64,000 nt of DNA. It comes from Bacteroidales bacterium (GTDB taxonomy: Bacteria; Bacteroidota; Bacteroidia; Bacteroidales; JAIOZK01). A model generated the notes under the pieces. It was not told the DNA's origin, did not search any database, and saw only the letters and a list, made by a program, of their open reading frames with translations. The stretch's first letter is position 1. The number at the start of each line of letters is the position of its first letter. This document shows, piece by piece, positions 15,903 through 25,133 of this stretch. The stretch spans positions 105,942-169,941 of the forward strand of contig JAIOZK010000002.1 of assembly GCA_021740625.1 (NCBI GenBank), written 5' to 3'. The position numbers and the translations under genes were made by a program.

Positions 15903-16832
15903 ATGGACATAATTGTTGAGAATTTTACCAAGAAGTATGGTGCACAAAGAGCCGTCGACAACATTTCATTCAAAGTGAAGACGGGTGAAGTTCTTGGATT
16001 TCTCGGGCCCAACGGAGCCGGGAAAACCACAACGATGAAAGCAATTACAACTTTTCTCACACCCACCTCGGGGAAAATCTCCCTGGGTAACTTCTCGGTA
16101 CTTGATGATCCTGAAGAAGTAAAAAAGCATATTGGGTATCTCCCCGAGAACAATCCCCTGTATCATGATATGGCCCTGATCGATTACCTGAAGTTTGTCG
16201 CTGAAATTCAGGGTATCGAAAAGTCACGTATCAAGGAACGTATTCTTGACATGATACATGTGTGCGGCCTGCAGGCCGAAAAGCACAAAAAGATCGGGGA
16301 GCTTTCGAAAGGTTACCAGCAAAGGGCCGGCCTTGCACAGGCCCTGATACACGATCCCGATGTGCTCATCCTCGATGAGCCCACATCCGGTCTTGATCCC
16401 AATCAGATCGTGGAGATCCGGGAACTGATCAAGAAGATCGGACGCGAGAAGACTGTGATCCTCAGCTCACACATCCTGGCCGAAGTGGAGGCAACCTGCG
16501 ATCGAATCATGATCATCAACAACGGAAAAATCGTGGCCGACGGCTCCAGCGAACAACTGAGGAAGCGTGCACAGGGAAAAGAAATCGTAAAAGTAGCCAT
16601 CGAAGAGGGCAAAGCCGACGATATCTTTGCCGCCCTGCAAAAGCTTGAAACGGTTGAAACAGTTGATTTTATTGATAAACAAAAGAATATTTTTGAAGTA
16701 CAGAGCAAACCGGAACAAAATTCACGGAAGGCCATCTTTAAATTATGCGTTGATAAAAAATGGGCACTTACAGAGCTCACACCCATTGAAACCAAGCTCG
16801 AAGACATTTTCCGTGAACTGACCATGAATTAA
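15903..16832 (+). CDS. gldA: Gliding-associated ABC transporter ATP-binding protein GldA
   Basis: The 309-residue ATPase has Walker A GPNGAGKTTT (residues 35-44), Q-loop region YLPENNPLY, signature LSKGYQQR and Walker B VLILDEPTSGLDPNQ with the H-loop SSHILAEVE. A C-terminal extension of about 80 residues (from residue 220) is typical of GldA-like subunits. With GldF and GldG it forms an ABC system needed for gliding in Flavobacterium johnsoniae; non-gliding Bacteroidota also keep these genes, so motility is not proven. A very T-rich stretch (about 15855-15890) lies upstream. The gene starts a four-gene operon. Confidence 0.92.
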   Translation: MDIIVENFTKKYGAQRAVDNISFKVKTGEVLGFLGPNGAGKTTTMKAITTFLTPTSGKISLGNFSVLDDPEEVKKHIGYLPENNPLYHDMALIDYLKFVAEIQGIEKSRIKERILDMIHVCGLQAEKHKKIGELSKGYQQRAGLAQALIHDPDVLILDEPTSGLDPNQIVEIRELIKKIGREKTVILSSHILAEVEATCDRIMIINNGKIVADGSSEQLRKRAQGKEIVKVAIEEGKADDIFAALQKLETVETVDFIDKQKNIFEVQSKPEQNSRKAIFKLCVDKKWALTELTPIETKLEDIFRELTMN

Positions 16833-16855
16833 GAAAACTGAAAAAACAACGTATT

Positions 16856-17581
16856 ATGAAACAAATATGGATCGTGGCAAAACGTGAACTCAGGTCGTTT
16901 TTCGACTCACTAATGGCCTACATCATGTTGATTGCCTTTCTGGGTTTTAGCGGATTTTTTACCTGGCTTTACGGGCAGGGTGATATCTTCTTTATCAAAC
17001 AGGCCAGTCTGCAGGCTTTCTTCGGCATCGCCTACTGGACTTTGTTTTTCTTTATTCCTGCCCTTACCATGCGGCTTTTTGCAGAAGAAAATCGTTCGGG
17101 TACGATTGAACTCCTGCTCACCAAACCCCTCAACGATTGGCAGGTGGTTTGGGGCAAGTTCCTGGCAACCCTGATGCTTATCCTGGTGGCGCTCTTGCTT
17201 ACAATTCCTTATTACATTACGGTAGCAAGCCTGGGGCCCATCGACCATGGTGCAGTCTGGAGCGGATACTTTGGCTTGATCCTGATGAGTGCCGCATACA
17301 TCAGCATTGGCATTTTTACCAGTGCCATTTCAACCAACCAGATCGTATCTTATTTGCTGGCCCTGTTTATCGGGATTTTCTTCCAAATATTGTTTGGCAT
17401 GTTGTCGGGCGCATTTAGCGGTTTGCTCAGTCAGGTGCTGAATTATCTGAGCCTGAATACACACTTTGAAACCATATCCAGGGGAGTGATCGACTCCAAA
17501 GACCTGATATACTTCTTATCCGTGATATTTTTTGGATTGATCTTAACGGAAGCTGTTCTTGAAAAAAGAAAATTGGCTTAA
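16856..17581 (+). CDS. gldF: Gliding-associated ABC transporter permease GldF
   Basis: A 241-residue ABC-2 type membrane protein with six predicted helices. It begins MKQIWIVAKRELRSFFDSLMAY, and NRSGTIELLLTKPLNDWQVVWGK is split across the second loop as in the family. It lies 23 bases after gldA and 17 before gldG, so the three are one transcription unit. It supplies the membrane channel for GldA. Length is normal for GldF. Confidence 0.92.
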   Translation: MKQIWIVAKRELRSFFDSLMAYIMLIAFLGFSGFFTWLYGQGDIFFIKQASLQAFFGIAYWTLFFFIPALTMRLFAEENRSGTIELLLTKPLNDWQVVWGKFLATLMLILVALLLTIPYYITVASLGPIDHGAVWSGYFGLILMSAAYISIGIFTSAISTNQIVSYLLALFIGIFFQILFGMLSGAFSGLLSQVLNYLSLNTHFETISRGVIDSKDLIYFLSVIFFGLILTEAVLEKRKLA

Positions 17582-17598
17582 CAGAAAAAGAATTTAAC

Positions 17599-19119
17599 AT
17601 GAAGAATACGAAATCAATAACAAGCAGGATAATTTTGATATTTGCTGTGATTGTAGTGGTCAATGTGGTCTCAGACAGGTTCTTTTTTCGCATCGACCTG
17701 ACTGCTGACCAACGATACACCCTGAGCAATGCAACGGAAAATATTCTTGAAAACCTGGATGAACCTGTTACAGTTACAGCTTATTTTACCGAGGATCTGC
17801 CGGCCAATCTTATCAAAACCAGGCGCGATTTCAAAGATCTGCTGGTGGAATACAATAATGCCTCGGGTGGTAAAGTGGTATATGAATTTATTGATCCGGC
17901 AGAAGATCAGCAGCTTGAACAAAAAGCCATGCAAAGCGGTGTGCAACCAATTCTTGTGAGTGCACGTGAAAAAGACCAGGTAAAACAACAAAAAGCCTAT
18001 CTTGGGGCTGTACTTCAAAAAGGCGATCAGGCTGATGCCATCCCCGTGATACAGCCAGGAGCTGCCATGGAATATGCCTTGTCTTCTGCCATAAAAAAAA
18101 TGTCGGTAAGTGTAAAACCCAGGGTGGGCTTTGTTACAGGCCATGGGGAACCTTCACTGGCTGCATACAGGCAAGCCTATGAACCCCTGAATGTATTGTA
18201 TCAGGTCGAAGAGCTTGACCTCGACAGGGCCGGAAACATCAATGATTTTGAAACCCTCGTGATCAACGGGCCTACAGATACAATCCCGGAAGAACATTTT
18301 CGCATACTGGATGAATTTCTGGCCGGTGGTGGAAAGCTTTACATAGGATACAACAAAGTGGAAGGAAATATGAACCAGGCCCGGGGTAGCAGCATCAACA
18401 GCAATTTTGAAGACTGGCTCAGCGAAAAAGGGATCACGATCGACAATGCTTTCATCGTGGATGCCAATTGTATTACCGTGGGCGTAAGGCAACAGCAGGG
18501 CAATATGAATTTTACAACGCCCATGCAGTTTCCTTATATCCCCAAAACAAGCAATTTTGTCGAACATCCCATTACACGTGGACTGGAGGAGGTGATGCTG
18601 CCCTTCGTAAGTCCGGTCAATTTTACAGGAGATACGGCAGGCATTAAGTTCAAGCCGATACTGCTGTCCTCAGAAAATTCAGGTACACTCACTCCTCCGC
18701 TCATGTTCAGCGTTGACAAGCGATGGACAAAAAGTGATTTTCCCCTTGACAACCTGATCATGGGTGCCGTTGTTGAAGGAGATGTTGTTGGAGGCGGCAA
18801 TTTCAGCAAAATGGTGGTCATGGGCGATGCTGATTTTGCCGTGAGCGGAGAAGGTCAGCAGGCACAACGCCTCGGTGAAGACAATGTAAACCTGATGGTG
18901 AATGCAATCGACTGGCTGAGTGACGACACGGGTTTGATAGAATTGCGGACCAAAGGGGTTACCTCCAGGCCGTTGGATCAAATCGACGATGCAGAAAAAG
19001 CTCTCTTAAAATGGATGAATTTTTTGTTGCCCATAATTCTGATCATCATATATGGCATCATCAGGATGCAGCGTAATCGTAATCTCAGAACCAAACGAAT
19101 GGAGGAAGATTATGTTTAA
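17599..19119 (+). CDS. gldG: Gliding-associated ABC component GldG
   Basis: A 506-residue protein with one N-terminal helix (about residues 8-25), a large extracytoplasmic ABC_transp_aux domain and a C-terminal helix (about 472-490, NFLLPIILIIIYGIIRM). Diagnostic blocks are DRFFFRIDLTADQRYTLS, the GAAMEYALSSAIKKM region, GHGEPSL and GGGKLYIGYN. It is the auxiliary subunit of the GldAF system. Its last codons overlap the next start by 8 bases, which points to translational coupling. Confidence 0.92.
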   Translation: MKNTKSITSRIILIFAVIVVVNVVSDRFFFRIDLTADQRYTLSNATENILENLDEPVTVTAYFTEDLPANLIKTRRDFKDLLVEYNNASGGKVVYEFIDPAEDQQLEQKAMQSGVQPILVSAREKDQVKQQKAYLGAVLQKGDQADAIPVIQPGAAMEYALSSAIKKMSVSVKPRVGFVTGHGEPSLAAYRQAYEPLNVLYQVEELDLDRAGNINDFETLVINGPTDTIPEEHFRILDEFLAGGGKLYIGYNKVEGNMNQARGSSINSNFEDWLSEKGITIDNAFIVDANCITVGVRQQQGNMNFTTPMQFPYIPKTSNFVEHPITRGLEEVMLPFVSPVNFTGDTAGIKFKPILLSSENSGTLTPPLMFSVDKRWTKSDFPLDNLIMGAVVEGDVVGGGNFSKMVVMGDADFAVSGEGQQAQRLGEDNVNLMVNAIDWLSDDTGLIELRTKGVTSRPLDQIDDAEKALLKWMNFLLPIILIIIYGIIRMQRNRNLRTKRMEEDYV

Positions 19120-20083
19120 GAAATTGAATTACAAAGTACTATTAATAATCCTGGTTGTTTTAATCGGAATTTATCTGATCAGCGAATACAGCGGTTCGGG
19201 CGAAAGAACATTCAAAAGCGAAGTGGTAGGTATTGATACCGCCAGGATCACCAGGATCACCATTGAAAATCCGGGCAATCCCAAAATGGTTTTCAGCAAA
19301 ACTGGACCAGGGTGGCAGATGGAAGCGGCTGGGGAAAAATATCCGGTGCAATCCTCTGTAATACGCGGGCTGCTCTTACCACTGGCAGGAATGAAATCCG
19401 ACGGAGTAGCTGCAATTGGCGAGGAAAAACATGGTGAATTGCAGGTAAATGATTCTGCCGCTGTACATGTTGTTGCTGAGGATGATGGTAAAAAGCTGGC
19501 TGATCTATATATTGGACGCCTGAGCTACCAGCAGCCCTCAGCAGCGGTGGCCCCAAAAGCACAGTCGATGCAGCAATACCAGCAACAGGGTAAAATGATC
19601 ACCTACGTCAGGGAAGCCGGCGATGAAACCGTTTATGGTGTGGAGGGTTTTCTGCGCTCCACATTTGGCCGGAAGCCGGACGATTTCCGTGACAAAACAT
19701 TGGTGAAATTGAATCAGGAGGATATTACCAAAGTTGAATTTGATTATACTGATAAAGAATCGTTTATACTGCAAAAGCAGGAAAACGACTGGTATGTAAA
19801 CGGACAAAAGGCCGATTCGGCCAGCACTGTAAAATACCTAAGAAAACTACGCAGTCAGCGGGGCAGGGAGTTTGCCGATGATTACAATACAGCCGGTTCA
19901 ATACCCATATCAACACTCAGTATCGAGGGCAATAACTTTATGCCGGTTGTAGTAAAAGCCTATCCGGCGGATACGATACGTGAGTATATCATAACCTCAA
20001 CCCTGAATCCTGATGCCAAATTCGCAGGAGCAAAAGGGGTGTATACGAGGTTGTTTGAGGAGAAGGATTATTTTTTGAAGTAA
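19112..20083 (+). CDS. DUF4340 domain protein of the gld operon
   Basis: The 323-residue protein has one N-terminal helix (about residues 9-23, LLIILVVLIGIYLISEY) and an extracytoplasmic DUF4340 region with repeated ITRITIENPG- and ITKVEFDY-like strands that each start a similar beta module. DUF4340 proteins often follow GldG-type auxiliary proteins and probably belong to the same envelope complex. ATG 19112 overlaps gldG by 8 bases and is preferred over the frame's upstream extension inside gldG. The function is otherwise unknown. Confidence 0.85.
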   Translation: MFKKLNYKVLLIILVVLIGIYLISEYSGSGERTFKSEVVGIDTARITRITIENPGNPKMVFSKTGPGWQMEAAGEKYPVQSSVIRGLLLPLAGMKSDGVAAIGEEKHGELQVNDSAAVHVVAEDDGKKLADLYIGRLSYQQPSAAVAPKAQSMQQYQQQGKMITYVREAGDETVYGVEGFLRSTFGRKPDDFRDKTLVKLNQEDITKVEFDYTDKESFILQKQENDWYVNGQKADSASTVKYLRKLRSQRGREFADDYNTAGSIPISTLSIEGNNFMPVVVKAYPADTIREYIITSTLNPDAKFAGAKGVYTRLFEEKDYFLK

Positions 20084-20506
20084 CAGAATTGAAATTTGAA
20101 ATTCAAGCAATGCAATTCAGAATAATTTCCACAAATCCCGTAGGGATGACATTCGAAATCCCAAAACTTGTCCGCCCTCAGGCGGATATATATCAAATAC
20201 GAAAATTCAATGACCAGAACACCCATTGCCAAGTGCGGTTTGAATTTCAATTTTGGGGTTTGGGATTTTGTCATTCATTTTTAAAATAACTTTAGTATTC
20301 GATGTCTCGGCACATCGAAAATCGGCAATCGACAATCGACAATCGACAATCAAATAACTTATTATATGTCTTACCACCTTGTAAATTCTTCATTTTGGAA
20401 CGACTGGAACAGTGTCATCCTCCATCCTCCAGCCTCAAGTATCCATCCTCCAGCATCCAGCCTCAAGTATCCAGCATCTTTTCCTATCTTTGCCTTAAAA
20501 AAGCAA
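20084..20506. repeat. 423-base gap with low-complexity repeats upstream of rpe
   Basis: The first half holds a loose inverted repeat (ATGACATTCGAAATCCC near 20145 and GGGATTTTGTCAT near 20262) and GTCCGCCCTCAGGCGGA, a small hairpin. The second half has a tandem CGACAAT array (about 20325-20350) and a tandem CATCCTCCAGC-type array (about 20418-20480). No gene is supported; frames here read as repetitive PPSSSLKYPSSS-like peptides. Confidence 0.65.
20485..20492 (+). promoter_or_regulatory. -7 promoter element of rpe
   Basis: TATCTTTG matches TAnnTTTG and ends 14 bases before the rpe ATG. No -33 element is clear, since the upstream DNA is the low-complexity array. Confidence 0.5.
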
Positions 20507-21160
20507 ATGAGCCACTTAGTAGCCCCTTCAATGCTTTCTGCCGACTTTGCCAATCTTAAAAAGGATATTGACATGGTGAATGCCAGTGAAGCCGACTGGT
20601 TTCACCTCGATGTGATGGACGGCATGTTTGTGCCCAACATATCATATGGCTTTCCGGTAATTAAGCTGATTAAGAAATATGCAGAGAAACCACTTGATGT
20701 GCACCTGATGATCGTGGATCCTGACCGCTACATCGAAAGGTTTCGGGAAGCTGGTGCAGATTGGATTTCGGTACACTATGAAACTTGTCCGCATTTGCAC
20801 AGAAGTATGCAACTGATCAGATCCACCGGGGCAAAAGCGGGGGTCGTGCTCAATCCCCACAGCCCTGTAAGCTTGCTGAAAGATATTGTGGAGGATGCGG
20901 ATTATGTGTTGATCATGTCGGTAAACCCTGGCTATGGCGGGCAAAGATTCATTGAGAATACATACGGCAAGATCATCCAGCTCAAAAATCTTATCCTTGA
21001 AAAAGATACGGATACCCTGATCGAAGTAGATGGGGGTGTAACCCTTGAGAATTTCAAAAAATTGACTGAAGCCGGAGCCGATATTCTTGTTGCGGGCAAT
21101 ACGGTGTTTTCATCGGATGATCCTGCAAAGACAATCAAACAGCTTAAAATGCAATCCTGA
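20507..21160 (+). CDS. rpe: Ribulose-phosphate 3-epimerase
   Basis: The 217-residue TIM-barrel enzyme interconverts ribulose 5-phosphate and xylulose 5-phosphate in the pentose phosphate pathway. Motifs: APSMLSADF at the N-terminus, HLDVMDGMFVPNISYG with the metal and catalytic Asp, HLMIVDP, VMSVNPGYGGQRF and EVDGGV with the second catalytic Asp. The open frame extends upstream through the repeat region to 20366, but homology starts at MSHLVAPSMLSADF. The next gene begins 2 bases after its stop. Confidence 0.96.
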   Translation: MSHLVAPSMLSADFANLKKDIDMVNASEADWFHLDVMDGMFVPNISYGFPVIKLIKKYAEKPLDVHLMIVDPDRYIERFREAGADWISVHYETCPHLHRSMQLIRSTGAKAGVVLNPHSPVSLLKDIVEDADYVLIMSVNPGYGGQRFIENTYGKIIQLKNLILEKDTDTLIEVDGGVTLENFKKLTEAGADILVAGNTVFSSDDPAKTIKQLKMQS

Positions 21161-21162
21161 TC

Positions 21163-21990
21163 ATGTTTCACATTTTTGTAGTTTCCGACGGAACAGGAAG
21201 AACAGCACAGCAGGCACTGAATGCTGCCCTCATGCAATTTCCTGAAGTAAACATCGAATTTTACCGCAGGCCCGAAGTCAGAAAGAAAGACCAGGTAAAT
21301 GCTGTGGTAAAAGAGGCGAGGTCGCTTGGGGGGTTTATTGTACACACCCTGGTACAGGATGAAATAAGGCATGCTATGATTCGGGAGGGACGCAAGAACA
21401 ATGTTGAAACCATCGATCTGATGGGGCCGCTCTTATCACGTTTAAGTCATCAGTTTGCCAATTCGCCTTCCGGAAAGCCCGGGATCTTTCATCATCTGAA
21501 TAAGGAATACTTTGAACGCATAGATGCCATGCAGTTTGCTTTTCATCACGATGATGGTATGCGTGATCATGAGTTACATAAAGCTGAGATCGTATTAATC
21601 GGTGTTTCCCGCACCTTTAAAACACCCCTGAGTATATATCTGGCTTTTAAGGGCTGGTTCGTAGCCAATGTTCCTGTTGTTCTTGGGATGGCTCCTCCAG
21701 ACATGCTTTTCGAAGTACCGGCAGAAAGGGTGTTTTGCCTGACCAGCAATCCCCATCATTTGTCAACCCTGAGGAAATTCAGAACGGAATTACTGGGTGG
21801 GGCTACCGGGTCGTATGCCGATTTTGAGTTTGTAAGAAAGGAAGTTTTGTATGCGCAAAATATTTATAATACGCATCCCCGATGGTCCAAGATCAAGGTG
21901 ACAAGCAAACCCATCGAGGAAATTGCTTCGGAGATTCTGGCCATCAGAGGTACGGATGACAGGAGAAAAAGCACGGGAATTGAATCCTGA
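21163..21990 (+). CDS. Pyruvate,phosphate dikinase / PEP synthase regulatory protein
   Basis: A 275-residue DUF299 (PSRP) protein. These bifunctional enzymes inactivate PPDK or PEP synthase by ADP-dependent phosphorylation and reactivate it by phosphorolysis. Recognisable blocks are SDGTGRTAQ (residues 8-16), GFIVHTLVQDEIR, MGPLLSRL and the P-loop-like GVSRTFKTPLSIYLA. The last reads GVSRTSKTP in the commonest form, so Ser is Phe here. Whether the target is PPDK or PEP synthase cannot be told; neither gene is in the window. It lies 2 bases after rpe, suggesting joint control of central carbon flux. Confidence 0.88.
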   Translation: MFHIFVVSDGTGRTAQQALNAALMQFPEVNIEFYRRPEVRKKDQVNAVVKEARSLGGFIVHTLVQDEIRHAMIREGRKNNVETIDLMGPLLSRLSHQFANSPSGKPGIFHHLNKEYFERIDAMQFAFHHDDGMRDHELHKAEIVLIGVSRTFKTPLSIYLAFKGWFVANVPVVLGMAPPDMLFEVPAERVFCLTSNPHHLSTLRKFRTELLGGATGSYADFEFVRKEVLYAQNIYNTHPRWSKIKVTSKPIEEIASEILAIRGTDDRRKSTGIES

Positions 21991-22089
21991 ATTGTTTTGT
22001 GATTGTTCCTGGAATTTTTCCTATTTTAGTAATCTGTTTTGTTGATGGTCCTCCCCTGACCAATTTTAATCTTTTTTACAGATAAATCT

Positions 22090-25071
22090 ATGTGGAGATC
22101 TTTTTGCATTATTTTGCTTATGCTTATGAGCGTAATTGGTCATGCAGGACAAACCCAGCCTGAGAAAATTGACTCACTGCTGCAACAACTGCACGAAGAA
22201 GACTCTGTAGCCAATATAAAACTTTACGATAAAATCACAGAATTGTATTATGAGATCTCCATTAAAGAGTATCAAAAATACAACCTTGAATTTCTGAAGC
22301 TCGCCCGGCGGGCAGAAGCCGATTCCCTGGTTGCCCGGGCCATGCTGAGATTTGGAATTTCCTTTCATCAGATCGGGGAGTACGAAAAAGCAATTGCATA
22401 TTATGACACAGCTTTGCAGTATTATCTGAATTTAAAAGATACACTGGGAGAAATTCAAACATTGCATTCCTATGGAGGGGCTATTTACGGCCAGCATCGG
22501 TATTCAAGGGCGTATGAGTATTACCTGAACGGCCTGGATCTGGCGGAAGCAATCGACTCCGATCACTGGAAATGCTCCTTTTACGAGATGATTGCCAGGA
22601 TATATTTTGTTACGCACGATGAGGAAAATGCCATGCTCTACATACGCAAGCTTCTTAAAACTGCAAATGAATCCGGAAACCAGATCCTGAAAGCAAGGGC
22701 CTATCAAAGTGTTGGTGTGTTTTATATGAAAACAGGCCGTTATGTTGAAGCCCTCGAAAACCTGAATCAGGCGCTTTACCTGTTTTCGCTCAACAATGAT
22801 AAGGATGCCACCATCAATGTTTATGTTGATTTTGGCGATTATTACATTGCCATGAAAAACTACAGGCTTGCATTGAATAATTTTCAGAAGGCCCTGCAAT
22901 TGTGTATCGAGATAAATGTTAACAGAATCAAGGGGACCATTTACACAAAAATTGGACACACTTACGAACTGCTTGATGAGAAATGGCTGGCGCTGGACTA
23001 CAACAAAAAAGCGCTCAGGGCGCGCATGGCCTATGGGGATATGGGTTTGAGCAGCAGTTCCATGATCAACATCGGGAACTCCTATATGAATCTGGGTAAT
23101 TATGATAGTGCCATTACTTATCTTGAAAGGGGATTGTCAGTTGCCAAATCCATCAAACATGCCCAATACTTGCGGGATGCATTCTTTAAGATTTATAAAT
23201 TGGAAGAATCTGTTTCCAATCACAAAAAGGCAATTGAATATTATAAAAAGTATATTGAATACAGAGATGCCTTGCAAGCCCAGGAAAGAAACAAAGAGAT
23301 TGCTGAACTAAGGGCAAAGTATGATATATACGACAAGGAAATGGAGCTGGAGATGCAGAGTTTGAAAATCGATAGGCAGCAAAACCGTTTCCTTGTCCTG
23401 GTTTTTGGTGCTGCCCTCATCGTATTGCTTACAGCATTTATCTATTATCTCTACAGAAACAAGAAGAAAGTTTCTGACCAATACCTGAAGCTCAATACGG
23501 AGCTGGAAAAGAAATTTGAGATTCGATCCCTCGAACTGAAAGAGAAAGAGAATCAGTTCCAGAATCTTGTAGAACAAATTCCGATGGGTGTTTATCGAAC
23601 AACCCCCGATGGGAAAGTTGAATTTGCCAACAATGCACTCGTCAGAATGTTGGGATACAAATCCCTGAAAGAAATGCAGGTAATGGATCTGGAAAACGAT
23701 ATCAATTACGGCAGGATAAGAAATAATTTTAAAAGGGAAATTGCCAAAAAAGGAGAGATTAAAAATCTGGAATCATACTGGGTCCGGGCCGACGGGTCAA
23801 AAATCTATGTTTCGGAGCATGCCCGTCTGGTTAAAGATGAATCTGGTGAAATTCGCTATTACGAGGGTGTGGTAGAAGATATTACACAGCGCAAAATCGC
23901 GGAAGCCAATCTCAAGGAAGCCCTGGAGAAAGCCAAGGAATCAGATCGACTGAAGTCTGCCTTCCTGGCCACCATGCAGCATGAATTGCGAACCCCCCTC
24001 AATGGTATTCTCGGTTTTTCGGAAATCCTCAAGGATGACGAAGAAATTCCCGGGGATGCAAGGGAACATATTCAGATGATCAACGACAGCGGACAACATC
24101 TACTGAACATCATCAATGATATTCTTGATATTTCAACCATCACAGCCGGTAAGATTAAGCTGAAAGAAAGAGAGTATAACCTGAACACCATCGTGGATGA
24201 GGTAGTGGAAAAGGTCGATTCGAAACGCCTGCAGGATGCTGAAAAGAAAAATATTGAATTGAAAGTAAGCAAAGGCCTGAGCGACGACAAAGCTGTTATT
24301 CATACTGACCCGCTGCGTTTGCAGCAAATCCTTGAGAATTTGCTGGACAATGCCTTTAAGTTTACTTACAAAGGGAGTGTTGAAATCTCTTATACACTTG
24401 AAGATAACCACAGGATCCTTTTCAAAATCAAGGATACCGGTATCGGTATACCAAAAGATAAAATCGACATCATATTCGAACAATTCAGGCAAATTGAAGA
24501 TACGGATACCCGGCAATATGGAGGCAGTGGTCTCGGGCTGGCAATTTGCAATAACCTTTTGAAATTAATGAAAGGGGAGATACGTGTTGAGAGCAAGCCC
24601 GGACAGGGTTCTGTTTTCTATGTTTCCATACCGCATAAAACCACAAAAATGCCCGAACCTCCTAGTATAAGTGAAAAAGATACTGAGTTATATTCCTGGT
24701 CTTCTCATTCCCTGCTAATTGCCGAGGATAGTTATTCCAATTATTTGTTGCTGAAAACATTCCTCAGGAAAACCAATATCAGGATTTATTATGCAAAGAA
24801 CGGGGAGGAAGCCATCAGGCTGTTTAAAGAAAGGCCGGATATCGATCTTGTGCTTATGGATATTCAATTGCCTGGGATTAGCGGATATGAAGCCACGGAG
24901 GAATTATTAAAATTGAACAAAGATACCAGGATTATTGCTGTTACAGCCTATGCCACAGAAGAGGATAAAGAAAGATGCCTGAAGGTGGGTTGTGTGGATT
25001 ATATTTCCAAACCACTTCGCAAGGAAACCCTTCTGAAAAAAATCAGGAAATATCTGAATAAAAAGACATAA
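22090..25071 (+). CDS. Hybrid sensor histidine kinase with extracytoplasmic TPR domain
   Basis: The 993-residue protein has a signal peptide or first helix (1-20), a TPR solenoid of about nine repeats (about 25-400) and a membrane helix (about 433-455). A PAS domain with PAC motif follows (about 489-605), then HisKA with phospho-acceptor His631 in MQHELRTPLNG and a HATPase with N box NLLDNAFKF, G1 DTGIGIPKD and G2 GGSGLGLAI. The C-terminal receiver has Asp924 in LMDIQLPG and a terminal K in SKPL. The TPR sensor probably detects a periplasmic protein or peptide. No DNA-binding output domain is present and no separate response regulator is next to it, so the phosphate may pass onward through an Hpt protein elsewhere. 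It stands alone. Confidence 0.95.
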   Translation: MWRSFCIILLMLMSVIGHAGQTQPEKIDSLLQQLHEEDSVANIKLYDKITELYYEISIKEYQKYNLEFLKLARRAEADSLVARAMLRFGISFHQIGEYEKAIAYYDTALQYYLNLKDTLGEIQTLHSYGGAIYGQHRYSRAYEYYLNGLDLAEAIDSDHWKCSFYEMIARIYFVTHDEENAMLYIRKLLKTANESGNQILKARAYQSVGVFYMKTGRYVEALENLNQALYLFSLNNDKDATINVYVDFGDYYIAMKNYRLALNNFQKALQLCIEINVNRIKGTIYTKIGHTYELLDEKWLALDYNKKALRARMAYGDMGLSSSSMINIGNSYMNLGNYDSAITYLERGLSVAKSIKHAQYLRDAFFKIYKLEESVSNHKKAIEYYKKYIEYRDALQAQERNKEIAELRAKYDIYDKEMELEMQSLKIDRQQNRFLVLVFGAALIVLLTAFIYYLYRNKKKVSDQYLKLNTELEKKFEIRSLELKEKENQFQNLVEQIPMGVYRTTPDGKVEFANNALVRMLGYKSLKEMQVMDLENDINYGRIRNNFKREIAKKGEIKNLESYWVRADGSKIYVSEHARLVKDESGEIRYYEGVVEDITQRKIAEANLKEALEKAKESDRLKSAFLATMQHELRTPLNGILGFSEILKDDEEIPGDAREHIQMINDSGQHLLNIINDILDISTITAGKIKLKEREYNLNTIVDEVVEKVDSKRLQDAEKKNIELKVSKGLSDDKAVIHTDPLRLQQILENLLDNAFKFTYKGSVEISYTLEDNHRILFKIKDTGIGIPKDKIDIIFEQFRQIEDTDTRQYGGSGLGLAICNNLLKLMKGEIRVESKPGQGSVFYVSIPHKTTKMPEPPSISEKDTELYSWSSHSLLIAEDSYSNYLLLKTFLRKTNIRIYYAKNGEEAIRLFKERPDIDLVLMDIQLPGISGYEATEELLKLNKDTRIIAVTAYATEEDKERCLKVGCVDYISKPLRKETLLKKIRKYLNKKT

Positions 25072-25078
25072 GCATACT

Positions 25079-25111
25079 TTTGTTATAAATGCTCTTAATT
25101 CTTTAATTTTG
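25079..25111 (+). promoter_or_regulatory. Promoter of pepD
   Basis: TTTG at 25079-25082 and TAATTTTG at 25104-25111 with a 21-base spacer, a complete Bacteroidota-type promoter. Transcription would begin near 25118, leaving a leader of about 15 bases. Confidence 0.75.
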
Positions 25112-25133
25112 CTGCTAATTAAAATTATTTGTT

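Noticed and set aside
20325..20350. CRISPR-like short repeats
   Set aside because: The CGACAAT units are contiguous with no spacers, so this is a simple tandem repeat; no cas genes occur.
20302..20559. Short frame over the CATCCTCC array
   Set aside because: Repetitive peptide and no start context; the rpe gene lies in another frame with full homology.
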